The notes beneath the pieces were generated by a model. That model did no database searches. It worked only from the letters and a program-made list of their open reading frames with translations, and was not told the origin of the DNA. Source: Planctomycetota bacterium (GTDB lineage Bacteria; Planctomycetota; Phycisphaerae; FEN-1346; JAACEH01). From it: a stretch of DNA of 17,168 nucleotides. The DNA lies in NCBI GenBank assembly GCA_016935955.1, contig JAFGPY010000322.1, positions 1-17,168 of the forward strand, given 5' to 3'. A program made the translations under genes and the position numbers. Positions 14,310-17,168 of this stretch are shown here, piece by piece (position 1 is the stretch's first letter; every line of letters starts with the position of its first letter).

Positions 14310-14373
14310 GGCAGGGCCGGGCTACCTAGGCCTCATAAGCCTCGGGACGCGGGTTCGACTCCCGCACCTGCCA
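14310..14373 (+). tRNA. tRNA-Met(CAT)-like gene lacking a normal D-arm
   Basis: Acceptor GGCAGGG pairs with ACCTGCC in six of seven positions, discriminator A at 14373. Anticodon stem AGGC/GCCT carries the loop CTCATAA (14332-14338), with T33 and anticodon CAT, as in methionine tRNAs. The variable loop is 5 nt, and the T-arm GCGGG-TTCGACT-CCCGC is perfect. Only 10 nt lie between acceptor and anticodon stem where about 19 are usual, so the D-arm is reduced to at most two pairs. Total length 64 nt. It is either a degenerate phage tRNA, a D-armless tRNA, or a tRNA-like mimic. No CCA is encoded. Confidence 0.55.
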
Positions 14374-14378
14374 TTACT

Positions 14379-14493
14379 GCGACGGTAGCTCCTGCCGGAA
14401 GGAGCGTGAATCACGGCCATGAACTCCACCCGCCACGTTGGGCTGCCTGCCGTGAGCTGAAGGCCCGCCCGGGTTCGATCCCCGGCCGTCGCA
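14379..14493 (+). tRNA. tRNA-like RNA with an enlarged, non-standard anticodon region
   Basis: Acceptor GCGACGG/CCGTCGC (7 perfect pairs), TA at positions 8-9, D-arm GCTC/GAGC with a GG-containing loop, and T-arm CCGGG-TTCGATC-CCCGG are all canonical. The 62 nt between D- and T-arm (14407-14468) do not form an anticodon arm. They contain CGTG-AAT-CACG (14405-14415, borrowing one D-stem base) and TCACGGC/GCCGTGA (14411-14417/14449-14455) instead. No anticodon could be assigned. A 14-bp palindrome (14495-14508, TCGCTGGCCAGCGA) follows. It may be a tRNA with an insertion or a tRNA mimic. Confidence 0.45.
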
Positions 14494-14548
14494 TTCGCTG
14501 GCCAGCGAGACAGAACATGAACAGACCAACAGACAACCGGAGAACGAC

Positions 14549-14851
14549 ATGAACCAGAACTACCGCAACACAGACCCGCCCACGTCGGCGCTGGCCGGGC
14601 GGGAGGCCGAAGCCAACGGCTCGGCCCGACAACATCGGGCGATGTGCTTCCAGACCGTGATGCAGACGCCCGGGCTGACCGCCCGCGAGATCGAGGACCG
14701 CCTCGGCATCAAGGCGCACAAGCGTCTGCCGGAACTGCGCCGCGCCGGCATGGTCCGCAACGGCAAGAGTCGCACCTGCACCGTCAGCGGCAAGCAGGCG
14801 CTGACCTGGCACCCCAACGTCGGCAACCACTGCGCAGGAGAACTGGCATGA
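14549..14851 (+). CDS. Phage-type winged-helix protein
   Basis: 100 residues. Residues about 37-75 (MQTPGLTAREIEDRLGIKAHKRLPELRRAGMVRNG) form a winged-helix pattern of the kind used by small phage DNA-binding proteins, with basic wing residues after it. The N-terminus (NTDPPTSALAGREAE) resembles the start of many phage proteins of unknown function in recombination clusters. GGAG lies 7 nt before the ATG, and the stop overlaps the ATPase start (ATGA). A regulator or a replication accessory role is likely; the exact job is not visible. Confidence 0.8.
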   Translation: MNQNYRNTDPPTSALAGREAEANGSARQHRAMCFQTVMQTPGLTAREIEDRLGIKAHKRLPELRRAGMVRNGKSRTCTVSGKQALTWHPNVGNHCAGELA

Positions 14852-15585
14852 CCCTGATGAACTCACTGATCAAGAGCACCACGCCCGCGCCGCCCAAGAT
14901 GATCGTCTACGGCCAGCCGGGCGTCGGGAAGACGACCTTCGCCGCGTCGGCTAACGCGGTCCTGCTGGACTGCGAGAACGGTGCGGGGGCCGTATCTGGC
15001 CTGACCCGCACGCCGTACCTGCAGTCCTGGCCGCAGATGCGCAAGTGGCTGGTCGAACTGGCAGACGTGGACAAGGCCGACGCACCCCAGGCCCTGGCCA
15101 TCGACACCATCGACTGGATGGTCCAGCGGATCGTCGAGCACGTCGTGCACGACCTCGACCCCAAGGCCGGTGCCGATCTGACCAGCACATTGGGCACCGC
15201 CCACGGGGGGTACTTCAAGGCCCGCGAGATCGTTCAGAACATCGTCTACCGCGACCTGCTGCCGATGCTCAACGCCGTGGCCGAAACCGGCGCTGCCATC
15301 ATCCTGCTGGCCCATGCGGCCAACACCAAGATGACCACGCCCGAAGGCTACGACCAGCGACTGGCCTCGCCTGACCTGCCGCACTGGATCGCGCCGCCCT
15401 TCATCGAGTGGGCCGACTGCGTGCTGTATGCCCACCGGCGCGACGATCAGCGTCTGCTGCTGACCGAGGGCACCAACGTGATCCTGGCGAAGAACCGCTA
15501 CGGCCTGCCGGCCGAGCTTGAACTTTCCTGGCCTGCGCTGATGCAGGCCATGACCCCCAACACCACCCACAGCAAGGAGAGCTGA
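14848..15585 (+). CDS. Sak4-like RecA-fold ATPase (AAA_24 phage protein)
   Basis: 245 residues. It opens with a compact nucleotide-binding domain: Walker A GQPGVGKTT at 22-30, DCENG at 41-45, and Walker B ALAIDT at 82-87. The later IILLAHA strand fits sensor 1 of RecA-like cores. Phage proteins of this family (Sak4 type) help strand annealing together with an SSB-like partner, which matches the DUF669 gene that follows after 3 nt. AGGAG lies 8 nt before the ATG at 14848; an in-frame ATG three codons later is possible. The assignment to the ATPase family is strong, to Sak4 function moderate. Confidence 0.85.
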   Translation: MTLMNSLIKSTTPAPPKMIVYGQPGVGKTTFAASANAVLLDCENGAGAVSGLTRTPYLQSWPQMRKWLVELADVDKADAPQALAIDTIDWMVQRIVEHVVHDLDPKAGADLTSTLGTAHGGYFKAREIVQNIVYRDLLPMLNAVAETGAAIILLAHAANTKMTTPEGYDQRLASPDLPHWIAPPFIEWADCVLYAHRRDDQRLLLTEGTNVILAKNRYGLPAELELSWPALMQAMTPNTTHSKES

Positions 15586-15588
15586 TCC

Positions 15589-16047
15589 ATGGCAAACCTG
15601 AACGGATTCAACGCGAACGAGGTCGAACCGACCACCACATTCGAGCCGCTGCCCGCCGGCAAATACCTCGTGGCGATCACCGCCAGCGAGATGAAGGCGA
15701 CGAAGAAGGGTGACGGCAGCTACCTGCAGCTCGAGTTCACCGTCTTCGAGGGCGACTGCAAGGGCCGCAAGACCTGGGACCGGTTGTGCATCAACCACCC
15801 CAACGAGCTGACGCAGAAGATCGCTCGGGGCAACCTCTCGGCCATCTGCCGGGCCGTCGGCGTACTGCAGCCGCGCGACTCGGTCGAGCTGCACAACATC
15901 CCGCTGGTGATCTCGGTCAAGTGCAAGAAGCGCGAGGACACCGGCGAGATCACCAACGAGGTCAAGGGCTACGAGGCTAAGGCGGCTGCGGCCGGTCGCC
16001 CGCAGCAGGCCCCGACCACCGACACCACGCCGCCGTGGAAGCGATGA
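15589..16047 (+). CDS. DUF669-family protein, probable single-strand-binding partner
   Basis: 152 residues. The start NLNGFNANEVEPTTTFEPLPAGKY, the strand pattern YLQLEFTVFEGDCKGRKTWDRLCI and the basic V-x-VKCKKREDTGEITNEVKGYE segment are typical of DUF669 phage proteins. An acid/Pro-rich tail ends in PPWKR, a placement reminiscent of SSB tails. Members sit beside AAA_24/Sak4 ATPases in phage recombination clusters and are thought to bind single-stranded DNA. AAGGAGAG lies 8 nt before the ATG, and 3 nt separate it from the ATPase gene. DNA binding is taken from the family context. Confidence 0.83.
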   Translation: MANLNGFNANEVEPTTTFEPLPAGKYLVAITASEMKATKKGDGSYLQLEFTVFEGDCKGRKTWDRLCINHPNELTQKIARGNLSAICRAVGVLQPRDSVELHNIPLVISVKCKKREDTGEITNEVKGYEAKAAAAGRPQQAPTTDTTPPWKR

Positions 16048-16057
16048 GAGGTGCCCC

Positions 16058-16234
16058 ATGATCCTGTGCAAGTACTGCAAATACTTCGAGGAACACGACG
16101 ACGAGTTTGCGCTCTGCCGACGGTACGCACCCCGGCCGGTACTGGTCGCGGAAGATGAGGCATGCCAGATGGTCATCATGTGGCCAGAGGTGCGTCCAGG
16201 CGATAGTTGCGGCGAGGGGGAGGCGGTGGGATGA
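16058..16234 (+). CDS. Small cysteine-rich (zinc-binding) phage-type protein
   Basis: 58 residues. Cysteines at 4, 7, 20, 36 and 51 (CKYCKYF, then ALCRRYAP, then DSCGEG) follow the small C-x2-C ... C pattern common in phage early regions, suggesting one bound zinc. The start at 16058 has GAGAGG about 6 nt upstream. The stop overlaps the RusA start (ATGA, 16231-16234), so the two are coupled. It is 10 nt behind the DUF669 gene. Function unknown. Confidence 0.7.
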   Translation: MILCKYCKYFEEHDDEFALCRRYAPRPVLVAEDEACQMVIMWPEVRPGDSCGEGEAVG

Positions 16235-16656
16235 ACCTGACACTGCCCTATCCCCCGAGCGTGAACCACTACTACCGCCGTGTCGGGCCACGCACGTTGA
16301 TCAGTCGCGAGGGCCGGGAGTACCGCAGAGCGATCTGCGGACTCCTGGCCCCGGGCGGCGGGAGCGGCATCCGCAAGCCACCTGCGGGCGGACGTATCGC
16401 CCTGGCGATGGATGCCTTCCCGCCTGATCGACGGCGGCGCGACCTGGACAACCTCCTGAAATGCACCCAGGACTCGCTCGCCCATGCGGGCGTGTTCGAG
16501 GACGACAGCCAGATCGACCTACTGGCCGTGCGGCGATGCGAGGTAGTTCCCAGCGGGACGGTCGTGATTCGAATCGCCGAGATGCCCCTGCGTCGCTGCC
16601 CGCTGTGCGGGGGCAGGTATTCCCAGACAGAAAGTGAGCGCCACCATGACAACTGA
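16231..16656 (+). CDS. RusA-type Holliday junction resolvase
   Basis: 141 residues. It begins with the family signature LPYPPSVNHYYRR. The catalytic segment PPDRRRRDLDNLLKCTQDSL (64-83) carries D71, D73 and K77, and EDDSQID (90-96) the third acid, with the usual spacing. RusA cleaves four-way junctions as a dimer; on a phage it resolves the recombination intermediates made by the upstream exonuclease and ATPase. The C-terminus has an extra CPLCGG segment beyond the usual domain. It overlaps the Cys-rich gene at its start and the ParB-like gene by 11 nt at its end. Confidence 0.9.
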   Translation: MNLTLPYPPSVNHYYRRVGPRTLISREGREYRRAICGLLAPGGGSGIRKPPAGGRIALAMDAFPPDRRRRDLDNLLKCTQDSLAHAGVFEDDSQIDLLAVRRCEVVPSGTVVIRIAEMPLRRCPLCGGRYSQTESERHHDN

Positions 16657-17146
16657 AAAACAAACACTCAAGCTCGACCAAATCCGCATCGACGGCGGCA
16701 CGCAACCCCGTGTGGCCATCGACGAACAGGTCGTGGCCGACTACGCCGAGCAGTACAGCAACGGCGTCGATCTGAAGCCGGTGGTCGTGTTCTTCGACGG
16801 CGCGACGTACTGGCTGGCCGACGGCTTCCATCGCTACTGGGCGAACCGGAAGATCGAGAGCGACTACATCTTCGCCTTCGTCCACCAGGGCACGCAGCGC
16901 GACGCCATCCTCTACTCCGTCGGGGCCAACGCCACCCACGGCCTTCGCCGCACGAACGCCGACAAGCGTAAGGCCGTGCTGACCCTGCTGGAAGATGACA
17001 AGTGGAGCAAGTGGTCGGACAGCGATATCGCCCGCCAGTGCTGCGTCAATCAATCGACCGTGACGAGACACCGAACCTCACTTATCCGACATTTCCCATA
17101 TGGCTTTGCCCGGCTACGCAACCGGGCTCTTCAGATACCAATATGA
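16646..17146 (+). CDS. ParB-like nuclease-domain protein
   Basis: 166 residues. A ParB N-terminal domain is visible: LDQIRIDGGTQPR (10-22), LKPVVVFFDGATYWLADGFHRYWA (43-66, the G-x-HR-type box), then a helix-turn-helix, SDSDIARQCCVNQSTVTRHR (124-143). The last 20 residues (RHFPYGFARLRNRALQIPI) do not look like the usual end of this family. On phages such proteins are often DNA-binding or nuclease-like rather than partition factors. The ATG at 16646 lies inside the RusA 3' end; a GTG 12 nt upstream is possible. The 22 bp left at the window edge hold nothing recognisable. Confidence 0.8.
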   Translation: MTTEKQTLKLDQIRIDGGTQPRVAIDEQVVADYAEQYSNGVDLKPVVVFFDGATYWLADGFHRYWANRKIESDYIFAFVHQGTQRDAILYSVGANATHGLRRTNADKRKAVLTLLEDDKWSKWSDSDIARQCCVNQSTVTRHRTSLIRHFPYGFARLRNRALQIPI

Positions 17147-17168
17147 CGCCGTCCCACAGGAAAAGCAA

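Noticed and set aside
14379..14493. Selenocysteine tRNA or a tRNA with a long variable arm
   Set aside because: No TCA loop and no 5-7-5 anticodon arm could be placed, the acceptor has 7 and the D-stem 4 pairs, and the central region is too long for a class II variable arm.
14863..16485. Minus-strand frame of 540 codons across the ATPase, DUF669 and RusA genes
   Set aside because: It spans several well-supported plus-strand genes and their junctions and has no family features.

Overview
The window is GC-rich, uses TGA, TAA and TAG as ordinary stops, and most genes have good Shine-Dalgarno sites, so it is bacterial. A planctomycete (Planctomycetota, perhaps Phycisphaerae-like) is the best guess. 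It has a secreted protein carrying an RHS core of the form YADGMNLYQYGRSNPVNGLD, a style I associate with that phylum, and two long serine recombinases ending in the same kind of tail. The taxonomic call is inference.

The window reads as two unrelated integrated elements either side of about 3 kb of chromosomal-looking genes. Element 1 (about 1 to 7250, all minus strand) runs, in transcription order: a sigma-factor-like protein, an HTH-like protein, a prohead protease/major capsid fusion, a RepA-type AAA ATPase, a GTCACG-rich repeat and hairpin block (candidate origin), a small zinc-finger protein, a recombinase-associated small protein, and a large serine recombinase that runs off the left edge. 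Start/stop overlaps (ATGA or TAATG) couple the first three genes. No terminase, portal or tail gene is visible, which makes the lone capsid gene the most intriguing point of the window.

The middle (7516 to 10602, plus strand) has a membrane-anchored SirB1-like transglutaminase homologue, a secreted RHS-core/alpha-beta hydrolase, and a lipoprotein 10 nt behind it. The last two could be an effector and its immunity protein. A strong terminator for this strand lies inside the 3' end of the convergent recombinase gene.

Element 2 starts at about 10758 and runs off the right edge. Its minus-strand arm is a sigma-like gene, a small protein and a serine recombinase, joined by two ATGA overlaps. It is paralogous to the small-protein/recombinase pair of element 1. 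A divergent control region with several long inverted repeats (13099-13386) separates it from a plus-strand phage-type recombination and replication cassette: RecE-like PD-(D/E)XK exonuclease, a winged-helix protein, a Sak4-like ATPase, a DUF669 protein, a small Cys-rich protein, RusA resolvase and a ParB-like protein. Between the exonuclease and the winged-helix gene sit three consecutive structured-RNA candidates (14222-14493). Two of them have perfect tRNA acceptor/T-arm halves but aberrant D or anticodon arms.

The remaining long reading frames opposite or across these genes are treated as GC-driven shadows.
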